Assembly (NCBI GenBank): GCA_026985495.1
Contig: JALSQJ010000202.1
Span: forward strand, 1-19,971
Direction of reading: 5' to 3'
DNA length: 19,971 nucleotides
DNA from: Campylobacteraceae bacterium
GTDB taxonomy: Bacteria; Campylobacterota; Campylobacteria; Campylobacterales; Sulfurovaceae
This document shows, one piece after another, positions 13,965 through 19,971 of the stretch (position 1 is the stretch's first letter; each line of letters starts with the position of its first letter). Under the pieces are notes generated by a model. The model was not told where the DNA came from. It ran no database searches and saw nothing but the letters and a program-made list of their open reading frames with translations. The position numbers and the translations under genes are program-made.

Positions 13965-15581
13965 ATGAATTTATCTTATTTTATTAAAATTTTTTTTATT
14001 GCATTAGCTTACTATTTGATGGGGAGTTTTAGTTTAGCACTCTCTCCTGAGAATAGTATTGTAACCATTGTTGTCTTCTCAGCAGAGGGAATTGCCCTTG
14101 CAGCAGCAATTCTGTTTGGAAAAAGGGTTTGGTTAGCTATTTTAATTGGGCAGTTTTTGTTGGCATATACTAATGGTATGTCATGGGAACCTTCGTTAGG
14201 TATTGCTATAGTTAATTCAATAGAGGCTATTTTAGCTGTTATTTTTTTTAGAAAATTCAAGTTAGACAATAGGCTCTCTACTTTTCGAGATATTGTAGGC
14301 TTACTATTAATTATTAGTTTTATTCTTCAGCCTTTTAGTGCTCTATTAGGAAATTTGATTTTACTCTTTTTTAATATTATTGAACCTTCTCAATATTTTA
14401 AAAGCTCTTTTTTTTGGTTTGTTGGAAATACAATGGGACAACTTCTCCTCTCTCCTATGTTAATTTTAATCTATTGGAATAGTAATAGTAGAGATATTTT
14501 AAAAATTTTATCTATAGGAGTCATTTCAATAGCTTTAAGTTATATATTTTTAGAGCTCTATCCTATCTCAAATAAACTCTTATTGTTAGGAGGAACTATC
14601 TTTTTTACACTCTATCTCTCTTATCGAAAGGGTGTACACTATGGAGCATTTTCAACTGTGGTCATAGCTTATGTATCACTCTATCTTACTCATAATCATA
14701 TGGGAGTTTTTGTAGATGATAATCCAGTTGAGAATATTATTAATCTGAATAGCTATTTTCTATTTCAAATTCTTTTAGTACTTCTCTTTGGAACACTGTT
14801 ATCTGATATGAAAAATCAAGCAAAGCGACTAAAGGAGATGGTGGACAAAGAGGTTGAAAAGAATAGAGAGCAACAGCTTCATATGTTGCACAAGAATAGA
14901 CTCTCTCTTAAAGGTGAGATGATAAGTATGATTGCTCATCAGTGGAAACAGCCTTTAAATAACTTATCTCTAATCAATCAAACACTTATTTTTAAGTATG
15001 AGAATGGAGAACTTACAGAACAAGCCATAAAAGAGTTTGATAAAGATTCAACTCAACAGATAAATCAGATGTCTCAAACTATTTCTGATTTTACAAACTT
15101 TTTTAGTCCAGAAGTTAATGCAAAAAAGTTTTATCTAAAAGAGGTTATTACTCAAGCATTGAGTTTCTTAAGACCTATTTTTATCAATCAACATATTAAT
15201 GTACATCTCAATATGAGACCAGAAACAGATGTATTATTAGATGGATACCCTAATGAGTTGGGGCAGATGATTATTAATATCTTAAACAATGCTAAAGATG
15301 CTCTTATAGAGAGAGAGGTTGAAAATAGAGAAATTTGGATAGTTGTAGAGAGAGTAAAAGAGGAGATGTATATCTCCATAGAAGATAGTGGAGGAGGGAT
15401 TTTCCCTGAGATTATCTCTAAAATATTTGACCCATACTTCTCTACAAAATCTAAAAACGGAACAGGTTTAGGACTCTATATGTCTAAGTTAATTATAGAG
15501 GATCATATGAGTGGTAAACTGTTAGTCTCAAACAGTGACCAAGGTGCAAGGTTTGAGATAATTTTACCTATTGTTATCTAA
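13965..15581 (+). CDS. MASE1-type membrane sensor histidine kinase
   Basis: Two-component sensor kinase of 538 residues. Residues 1-280 hold about eight membrane spans in MASE1 style (a membrane-embedded sensor domain of unknown ligand). A short coiled coil follows (about 282-312), then HisKA with the phospho-accepting histidine in MIAHQWKQPLNN (His325), and HATPase with the N box NILNNAKDAL (438-447), G1 DSGGG (474-478), F box KIFDPYFSTKS and G2 GTGLGL (499-504). All catalytic boxes are intact. The ATG has no ribosome-binding site. The gene ends tail to tail, 12 bases apart, with a two-gene minus operon encoding a CheY-like regulator, the obvious candidate partner, although no DNA-binding regulator is present. 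Confidence 0.93.
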   Translation: MNLSYFIKIFFIALAYYLMGSFSLALSPENSIVTIVVFSAEGIALAAAILFGKRVWLAILIGQFLLAYTNGMSWEPSLGIAIVNSIEAILAVIFFRKFKLDNRLSTFRDIVGLLLIISFILQPFSALLGNLILLFFNIIEPSQYFKSSFFWFVGNTMGQLLLSPMLILIYWNSNSRDILKILSIGVISIALSYIFLELYPISNKLLLLGGTIFFTLYLSYRKGVHYGAFSTVVIAYVSLYLTHNHMGVFVDDNPVENIINLNSYFLFQILLVLLFGTLLSDMKNQAKRLKEMVDKEVEKNREQQLHMLHKNRLSLKGEMISMIAHQWKQPLNNLSLINQTLIFKYENGELTEQAIKEFDKDSTQQINQMSQTISDFTNFFSPEVNAKKFYLKEVITQALSFLRPIFINQHINVHLNMRPETDVLLDGYPNELGQMIINILNNAKDALIEREVENREIWIVVERVKEEMYISIEDSGGGIFPEIISKIFDPYFSTKSKNGTGLGLYMSKLIIEDHMSGKLLVSNSDQGARFEIILPIVI

Positions 15582-15582
15582 T

Positions 15583-15608
15583 CTAAAGAGAGTTTAAATT
15601 CTCTTTAG
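15583..15608. terminator. Symmetric hairpin between convergent genes (possible bidirectional terminator)
   Basis: CTAAAGAGA (15583-15591) and TCTCTTTAG (15600-15608) form a perfect 9-bp stem with an 8-base loop. It begins 2 bases after the kinase stop and covers the stop codon of the convergent gene at 15594. Neither side has a clear T run, so termination efficiency is uncertain. Confidence 0.5.
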
Positions 15609-15938
15609 AAAACTGTTTCTTATCTTTTCAAACCTTCGATAGCTATCAACACTGCACCCATCTATAATAATACAACGGTTAAACATCATTAAAAACTCCA
15701 TTACTTTATATCGACTAGATTTTAACTCTTTTATAATGGTCTCTACCATTGAGTCTATCTCTTTAGTTGATGCCTCTTTAAAATTATTTAAACTATCAAG
15801 GCTATTTTTATTGATTTTCAACTCTTTTTCTAAAAATTTAAAATATTTTTTACTCTCTTTTTCATTGACATTTTGAATAGTATTTAAAAGTAGGTTTAAA
15901 GATGCATCTTTAAACTCTTGACTATAGTTCTCTCTCAC
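15594..15938 (-). CDS. Small helical protein of unknown function, partner of the response regulator gene
   Basis: A 114-residue protein with GTG start at 15938 preceded by GGGAGAGA. It is all helical by composition, rich in Lys, Glu, Asn and Leu, with no signal peptide or membrane segment. The C-terminal part (about 80-114: EFLMMFNRCIIIDGCSVDSYRRFEKIRNSFL) faintly recalls the ADG-type helical repeats of TerB-like proteins, but this is not firm enough for a name. Two cysteines are present (about 89 and 95). It begins 23 bases after the CheY-like gene and is probably co-transcribed with it, so a role in the same signalling pathway is a reasonable guess. Confidence 0.75.
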   Translation of the reverse strand: MRENYSQEFKDASLNLLLNTIQNVNEKESKKYFKFLEKELKINKNSLDSLNNFKEASTKEIDSMVETIIKELKSSRYKVMEFLMMFNRCIIIDGCSVDSYRRFEKIRNSFLKRI

Positions 15939-15961
15939 GATTCTCTCCCTTTTAAAAATTA

Positions 15962-16351
15962 TTAGTTTTTTCGATTCTCTGCCATCATTGCTAAGTAGTT
16001 CATTGAATTGAAAAATTGTTCTCTGTCAAATGGTTTGAGTAGGTAAGTACCAATATCAAGCTCTGCTGCTTTTTTAAGATATGAAGGGTCATCAAATGCA
16101 GTAAAGATAGCAATAGGCTGTGTAGAGTCTAACTCTCTTATCTCTTTAGCCATCTCTAGTCCATCCATTTTAGGCATACATATATCTGTTAGAACAATAT
16201 CGGGACACTTCTCTTTAAATAGAGCTAATCCCTCTTTCCCCTCACTTGCTACATAAACCTCTTTAGCCAATGAGATTAATATCTGTTTTATTAACCTCTG
16301 TGTATCTATATCATCTTCAACATAAAGTACTGTTAGATTTTCAAGTGACAA
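15962..16351 (-). CDS. CheY-like single-domain response regulator
   Basis: The 129-residue protein is one receiver domain: VLYVEDD acidic pocket (Glu12, Asp13, Asp14), the phospho-accepting Asp56 in VLTDICMPKMDG, Thr84 in IFTA and Lys106 in LLKPF. No output domain follows, so it must act by protein contact (motor, phosphorelay or partner enzyme). The start is TTG at 16351, eight bases after AAAGGA, and no better ATG exists near. It leads a two-gene operon that faces the MASE1 histidine kinase; cognate pairing is an inference from location. Confidence 0.93.
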   Translation of the reverse strand: MSLENLTVLYVEDDIDTQRLIKQILISLAKEVYVASEGKEGLALFKEKCPDIVLTDICMPKMDGLEMAKEIRELDSTQPIAIFTAFDDPSYLKKAAELDIGTYLLKPFDREQFFNSMNYLAMMAENRKN

Positions 16352-16404
16352 ATTTTATCCTTTGTTCTATTTTATCGTTAAATAGTATCTAAAAAATGTT
16401 TAAA

Positions 16405-17748
16405 CTAGTGGTATAACTCTTGAGAAAACTCTTGATTAAAACTTTTTTTGTTGCTTACAATTATGATTACTAATAGTAGAGCATAGATTATTGTAGAGAG
16501 TAGTATCACTCCAATAACAATGGCATCAAACATCTCTTTGTGTGCAAAATTCTCAGGAAGCATCTGCAACATTACAATAGAGAGACCACCTTTTATCCCT
16601 GCAAAGAGGAGTACAGAGTACCAGCGTACTCCAATGTCGGTCATTTTTTTTGTCAAATTAGATAATATTCCAAAAGTTCCCATCATAAAGGCTCTAATTA
16701 CGGTAGTGACAAAAAACATAAGTAGAATCTCTTTTTTATACTTAATGAGCAGGTCAATATGAACAATACTTGCCATAGACATAAATAAAAATGTATTGGC
16801 TAAAAGAGCTAACACTGCCACATAGTTAAGGTTCTGTTTATGACGCTCAATACTAGAGATATCGCTACTTAACTTTCGTGTAATTCCACTCATAAATCCA
16901 GAGGAGAAAACTTTTCTATTTTTATTGGCACGATTAACAATATTTCGAGCTTTCTCCACCTGTTTCTCTTTTTCATCAAATGATTTTTGAGTAATTGTAT
17001 TAAGGGTAATAATTGCAACAATTACTGAAAGAAGTCCTGCTACATGAAAATGTTCTGCTATCTCAAATGCTCCATAAGCTGTTAGTAAAATTAGAACCAA
17101 TTCACTCATGGGGTTAGAGGTAAGACGCATAAGTAGAACACCTATATATCCTATCACTAAACCAATAATGATTGATAAAATAATCACTTTTACCGAAACG
17201 ATAGCAATATCTAACGCTCCAATCTCAACACCGTTCATCATAGGAATTGCAATAAACATAAAGATAATAAGAGCTGTAGCATCATTAAACAGAGATTCCC
17301 CTTCTGCTAAAATAGCCAATTTATGAGGAACTTTAAAGCTAGAAAAAACAGCAACAACAGATACTGGGTCTGTAGCTAAAACCATTGAAAAAAGGGCAAT
17401 AATAGCACCTATAGAGAGATGATACTCTGCAAAAAAAGTATTGGCAGAGAGAATACCAATAAGAACTGAAAGTGCTACAGATATAAGGGCTAGATAAGTT
17501 AAACTAAGGGCATTTCTCTTTAAATCTTCAAGTTTTAGTTGTAAGGCATCGGAGGCAATAAGTATAGGGATTAAAAAGAGTACAAGTTCAGCAAATGTCT
17601 CTTCTGAAAAGAGTATCATAGTGGGAAATATATAGTAAAAAGTGTAACTCAATCCAATAAGTGTAATTGGTGAGGGGATTTTAAAATATTTTTGTACTTC
17701 AATGGAGATAAATAAAATGGTAAGTAGAGCTAAAAGTGTTAATATCAT
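16405..17748 (-). CDS. CPA1-family Na+/H+ antiporter (NhaP type)
   Basis: Inner-membrane cation/proton exchanger for pH and sodium homeostasis. The 447-residue protein has about 12-13 hydrophobic segments, the CPA1 signatures ATDPVSVVAVF (125-135, Asp127) and EGESLFNDATALIIF (149-163, with the paired Asn155-Asp156 expected of electroneutral exchangers), and a late GIKGGLSIVML helix. An unusually long basic/charged loop (about 255-305, rich in Lys, Arg and Asn) separates the transmembrane halves and is probably cytoplasmic. It starts 44 bases after the 3' end of tRNA-Ser on the same strand, with no strong promoter between, so it may be read from the tRNA promoter. Ion specificity (Na+ or K+) is not decided by sequence. 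Confidence 0.93.
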   Translation of the reverse strand: MILTLLALLTILFISIEVQKYFKIPSPITLIGLSYTFYYIFPTMILFSEETFAELVLFLIPILIASDALQLKLEDLKRNALSLTYLALISVALSVLIGILSANTFFAEYHLSIGAIIALFSMVLATDPVSVVAVFSSFKVPHKLAILAEGESLFNDATALIIFMFIAIPMMNGVEIGALDIAIVSVKVIILSIIIGLVIGYIGVLLMRLTSNPMSELVLILLTAYGAFEIAEHFHVAGLLSVIVAIITLNTITQKSFDEKEKQVEKARNIVNRANKNRKVFSSGFMSGITRKLSSDISSIERHKQNLNYVAVLALLANTFLFMSMASIVHIDLLIKYKKEILLMFFVTTVIRAFMMGTFGILSNLTKKMTDIGVRWYSVLLFAGIKGGLSIVMLQMLPENFAHKEMFDAIVIGVILLSTIIYALLLVIIIVSNKKSFNQEFSQELYH

Positions 17749-17754
17749 TTAAAG

Positions 17755-17777
17755 ACCTTAGTAAAATTAATTAAGGT
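17755..17777 (-). repeat. Inverted repeat between tRNA-Ser and the antiporter start
   Basis: On the minus strand ACCTTA (17777-17772) and TAAGGT (17760-17755). The right arm contains AAGG, the only Shine-Dalgarno-like sequence for the ATG at 17748, so folding would mask it; the following CTTT is too short for a good terminator. Confidence 0.4.
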
Positions 17778-17792
17778 TATTTTATCCATTTA

Positions 17793-17880
17793 TGGCTGAG
17801 AGGAAGGGATTCGAACCCTCGGTGAGTTACCCCACACAGACGTTCCAGGTCTGCACCTTCGACCACTCGGACACCTCTCA
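17793..17880 (-). tRNA. tRNA-Ser (anticodon GGA)
   Basis: An 88-base tRNA on the minus strand with encoded CCA (17793-17795). Acceptor arms TGAGAGG (17880-17874) and CCTCTCA (17803-17797) pair over 7 bp. The anticodon stem CAGAC/GTCTG frames loop CTGGAAC, anticodon GGA (plus TCC at 17844-17846), reading UCU and UCC. The long variable arm GTG...CAC and the T-loop GGTTCGAATCC are typical of serine tRNAs. Confidence 0.97.
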
Positions 17881-17897
17881 ATCTGTTGAAGAGCGAA

Positions 17898-17903
17898 ATT
17901 ATA
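17898..17903 (-). promoter_or_regulatory. tRNA-Ser promoter with GC-rich discriminator
   Basis: Minus-strand TATAAT followed by TTCGCTC; start predicted near 17891, about ten bases before the mature tRNA 5' end. Same discriminator style as the distal rpmE promoter. Confidence 0.6.
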
Positions 17904-17957
17904 GCAAATAGGTTTTAAATTATCATGAATTTTAATCTTTTATAAGTATTGTTTTGT

Positions 17958-17963
17958 TACTAT
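17958..17963 (+). promoter_or_regulatory. Predicted -10 box of the SRP RNA gene
   Basis: TACTAT at 17958-17963 predicts a start at 17970, which coincides with the 5' end of the closing helix of the RNA. The -35 region is not recognisable. Confidence 0.45.
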
Positions 17964-17969
17964 TCTCTC

Positions 17970-18072
17970 ACTCCTTTTAGACCTATGCAACGGCATTGGT
18001 GGACAACGGGTCAGGATGGGAACATAGCAGCCCACCCACCCTTGCTGTGTGCCGTAGGTATCTGGAAGGGGT
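17970..18072 (+). ncRNA. ffs: Signal recognition particle RNA (small bacterial 4.5S type)
   Basis: RNA component of the SRP that binds Ffh and targets membrane proteins. The conserved Ffh-binding part is clear: GTCAGG on the 5' side (18010-18015), a GGAA tetraloop closed by AUG/CAU, and AGCAGCC on the 3' side (18026-18032). The rest folds into one long rod: CGGCA (17991-17995) pairs with TGCCG (18050-18054), ACCTA (17981-17985) with TAGGT (18055-18059), and a closing helix of up to 12 bp joins 17970-17981 with 18061-18072. Ends are inferred from this pairing, so they may be off by several bases. About 103 bases fits the small bacterial class without an Alu domain. Confidence 0.93.
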
Positions 18073-18084
18073 ACTCACCTTTTT
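18066..18084 (+). terminator. Weak terminator of the SRP RNA
   Basis: AAGGGGT (18066-18072) can pair with ACCTTTT (18077-18083) over 7 bp including two G-T pairs, loop ACTC. The left arm is shared with the closing helix of the SRP RNA, so the two folds exclude each other. Confidence 0.4.
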
Positions 18085-18094
18085 ACTACTTAAT

Positions 18095-18108
18095 TTGATA
18101 CAAATCAA
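18095..18108 (+). promoter_or_regulatory. Perfect FNR/CRP-family type palindrome upstream of the PilJ-type sensor gene
   Basis: TTGAT-ACAA-ATCAA is identical to the classical FNR consensus TTGAT-N4-ATCAA. Its centre (18101.5) lies 24.5 bases before the TATAGT at 18126 or 29.5 before TAAACT at 18131; the second spacing equals a class II activator site at -41.5. Campylobacterota regulators of this family may prefer other half-sites, and ten fixed bases can occur by chance, so this is a candidate. Confidence 0.45.
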
Positions 18109-18125
18109 TATTTTTTTATGTTCAT

Positions 18126-18131
18126 TATAGT
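18126..18131 (+). promoter_or_regulatory. Candidate -10 box of the PilJ-type sensor gene
   Basis: TATAGT at 18126-18131 gives a start near 18138 and a 30-base leader containing AGGAA before the ATG at 18168. Confidence 0.4.
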
Positions 18132-18167
18132 AAACTTGTTTAATCTTTATTTAAATAGGAACAGAAA

Positions 18168-19070
18168 ATGAAATCTTTTAACAAAACCATACTTTTGCTT
18201 ATGCTACCTACAACTATTTTATTGGCAGATAGTGTTAATCCTGTAAGTCAATTAGACTTCTCTTCTTTAGTTAATGATTTTATGGAAGAGGGAGATGCTC
18301 TTAAAAAAACGATTAATCTTTCAGGAAGACAGCGAATGTTTATTCAACGTATGACAAAATTGGCAATTCAAATTGATTTAAATATTCAAAAAAAATCGAG
18401 TATTAATAAATTAAAAAAAATCTCTTCTCTATATACTAAAACATTAATGGGGTTTAAAAATGGTGATAGTGATTTAAATCTTAAAAAAGCAACTAATAGT
18501 AAAGTGATAGAGCAGATTGATGTGGTGGAAAAAAAATGGAAACCTTTTCAAGAGAGTATTGAAAAAGTTATTGCAGGTAAAGATGATGGTAAAGCTTTAA
18601 AGTATCTTATCGATAATAATGAGGAGCTTCTAAAACTTTCAAATGCATTGGTTTCAGCCTATGAAGCCTCTAATACCTCGTCAAACTATTTAGAAAAAGC
18701 TCGTTTAAGAGTGGTCAATATGGCAGGTCGTCAACGTATGTTAACCCAAAAAATGACTAAAGAGAAGTTGCTTATATTAAAAGGTAATAAAGAGTATGAA
18801 CCTAAAATGAAAAAGACTATTGAGCTTTTTGATACTACATTAACAGCTTTGATAAAAGGTGATAAAAGTAAAAATATTACTAAACCTACCAATGAGAAGA
18901 TTGTAGAACAACTCAAAGTGGTCTCTAAAATTTGGAATGAGCTAAAACCACTTTATGAAAAGAGAAAAAATTCACCAAAAGAGTTGGCTACAATTATCTC
19001 TAAAAATCCAATACTTCTAAAAGAGATGAACTCAATGGTTCAAATGGCTGAAAAAGAGCTTGAGTACTAA
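18168..19070 (+). CDS. Secreted protein with two tandem PilJ/NarX-type sensor modules
   Basis: The 300-residue protein has a Sec signal peptide (1-20, cleavage after LLA) and no later membrane segment, so it should be a soluble periplasmic protein. The mature part is an internal duplication: module one (about 45-165) and module two (about 178-300) each start with the PilJ-type P-box helix, INLSGRQRMFIQRMTK (49-64) and VNMAGRQRMLTQKMTK (183-198), and each carries a matching later block (ATNSKVIEQIDVVEKKW and PTNEKIVEQLKVVSKIW). In NarX/NarQ the equivalent helix binds nitrate, and PilJ-type domains are normally sensors attached to chemoreceptors or kinases. A free two-module form suggests a ligand-binding or carrier role. 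AGGAA precedes the ATG. It overlaps the convergent ATPase-like gene by 4 bases. Confidence 0.88.
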   Translation: MKSFNKTILLLMLPTTILLADSVNPVSQLDFSSLVNDFMEEGDALKKTINLSGRQRMFIQRMTKLAIQIDLNIQKKSSINKLKKISSLYTKTLMGFKNGDSDLNLKKATNSKVIEQIDVVEKKWKPFQESIEKVIAGKDDGKALKYLIDNNEELLKLSNALVSAYEASNTSSNYLEKARLRVVNMAGRQRMLTQKMTKEKLLILKGNKEYEPKMKKTIELFDTTLTALIKGDKSKNITKPTNEKIVEQLKVVSKIWNELKPLYEKRKNSPKELATIISKNPILLKEMNSMVQMAEKELEY

Positions 19071-19971
19071 TCTTCATCATTTATCACTACCCATTCGTAA
19101 AAGGGTAGTGCTTCAAATCTTATATTTTCAATTGTAAACTCATATTGTGCATTTATCGTAATAATAGAAACAGTTGTTATTTTTGCTTTTTTATAGCTAC
19201 TAAATCTATTGTGTGCTTTTTTCCAAAAACTCTCTTCACTATTAAATGGAGATGGTATTATAAGATGACTCTCTTCTGTAATATATCCATTACTTCCAAA
19301 TGATTTAAATTTTATGTTATGTTTTTTTAAAGAGAGGGCTATCATGGTCTCAAATTGTCTTGGAAAACTCTGTGTTAGGGTTAAGTATTTAGCTAAAGCA
19401 AAGTCAAAAAAGAGAAGTTTTTTCTCTTTTGGACTCTCTATATCTTCTATAAATGAGATAACTCCATTCTCTTGAAACTCTTTAATTTGTCTGTAGATGA
19501 GGTCTTTGGAGATTTTATATCGCTCTTTTGCATATGTATATATGTAATGGGTAGTCACGGTTGCTCCGTTAAAGTGTGCAAGGATATTAAGTAGTTTCTG
19601 TTCAGACTCACTAAAATGACTTCGTATAAAGTTAAGAAATAGTTGCTCCTTAGTGGCACTCTGTGTAGCAAGTTGGGGTAGGGTTCCTTGTCGTAGAAAT
19701 AGGTTAAATATCTGTCTCTCATTGCCTCTTTTTTGAAAGGAGAAAAACTCTTCGTAGTCCAGTAGAGGAAGATTTAGTTTTTCAACTCCTTTGTAAGGGT
19801 AATCGCTATTGGAGATAATAATGAGTTGGTCAACTTTAGGAAGTGTTTCAAAATATTCATGCTCATAGTGGTCAAGTATTAAAATTTTAATCTCATTTGC
19901 CAAGACAAATCCATCTATATCCTCTTCCATAATATCTCTAAACTCAAATTTTGGGTCTCTAAAATCAATAT
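19067..19971 (-). CDS. C-terminal part of an ATPase-like protein (5'-truncated by the window edge)
   Basis: The minus-strand frame is open from the window edge to a TAG at 19067-19069; the Met codon at 19930 is internal, since the preceding codons (IDFRDPKFEFRDI) continue the same protein. That segment resembles the strand after Walker B surroundings in AAA/archaeal-type ATPases of the 'FxDPRF' kind. About 301 residues are visible: the rest of an ATPase domain (to about 115 from the Met), a winged-helix-like region (SEQKLLNILAHFNGA...SKDLIYRQIKEFQENGVI), and a C-terminal domain ending in EALPFYEWVV that resembles the nuclease-like tail domains (DUF234/DUF4143 style) found in such ATPases. Walker motifs lie outside the window, so the family is tentative. 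Confidence 0.7.
   Translation of the reverse strand, partial: IDFRDPKFEFRDIMEEDIDGFVLANEIKILILDHYEHEYFETLPKVDQLIIISNSDYPYKGVEKLNLPLLDYEEFFSFQKRGNERQIFNLFLRQGTLPQLATQSATKEQLFLNFIRSHFSESEQKLLNILAHFNGATVTTHYIYTYAKERYKISKDLIYRQIKEFQENGVISFIEDIESPKEKKLLFFDFALAKYLTLTQSFPRQFETMIALSLKKHNIKFKSFGSNGYITEESHLIIPSPFNSEESFWKKAHNRFSSYKKAKITTVSIITINAQYEFTIENIRFEALPFYEWVVINDED

Noticed and set aside
1..19971. CRISPR arrays, insertion sequences, prophage genes, integration sites
   Set aside because: No regularly spaced repeats, transposase or integrase motifs were found; the tRNA-Ser 3' end is not flanked by an integrase gene or a visible duplicate.

Overview
The window is AT-rich, tightly packed bacterial chromosome, with 23 protein genes (two cut by the window edges), one tRNA, the SRP RNA and almost no empty sequence. 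Gene content (luxS, a Campylobacterota-style rpmE/rsmI/rlmB block, an NhaP-type antiporter, a MASE1 histidine kinase, free-standing PilJ-type periplasmic sensor, many GAGAG/CTCTC-rich codons, TATAAT -10 boxes with poor -35 boxes) points to a member of the Campylobacterota (Epsilonproteobacteria), most likely a free-living Sulfurimonas/Sulfurovum/Arcobacter-type organism rather than a host-adapted Helicobacter or Campylobacter. This placement is from pattern recognition, not from a search.

Layout. 1-392: the C-terminal end of a coiled-coil protein, converging on folE (382-960, minus). 1049-2630: an operon luxS - degenerate NifX-like protein - stand-alone MnmD-type tRNA methyltransferase, the last two genes being in the same frame and separated only by TAG before a TTG start. 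2684-3950: a small membrane protein and a full-length animal-type phosphagen (arginine) kinase, closed by an intrinsic terminator. 3995-6340: a protein quality-control operon with two cytoplasmic small heat-shock proteins, a third one carrying a signal peptide (periplasmic), and the membrane protease HtpX. 6343-8307 (minus): a divergent FtsH-type AAA+ membrane protease that converges on htpX. 8447-13785 (minus): hom and an AlaC-type aminotransferase, then (upstream of a terminator) a RodZ-like protein, rlmB, rsmI and rpmE, the last with a long, possibly structured leader. 13965-16351: a MASE1 histidine kinase facing a CheY-like response regulator and a small unknown protein. 16405-17880 (minus): a CPA1 sodium/proton antiporter directly behind tRNA-Ser(GGA). 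17970-18072: SRP RNA. 18168-19070: a secreted protein built of two tandem PilJ/NarX-type sensor modules, with a perfect TTGAT-N4-ATCAA (FNR/CRP-family type) palindrome upstream. 19067-19971 (minus): C-terminal part of an ATPase-like protein.

How the pieces fit. The most coherent functional unit is 3995-8307, which places chaperone-holdase capacity in the cytoplasm and periplasm and two membrane proteases (HtpX and an FtsH paralogue) side by side. The most unusual single gene is the arginine kinase. The most interesting regulatory candidates are the inverted repeat sitting on the predicted start site of the heat-shock operon, the rpmE leader with two mutually exclusive pairings, and the FNR-type palindrome in front of the PilJ-type sensor. 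I see no mobile element, CRISPR array or phage gene.
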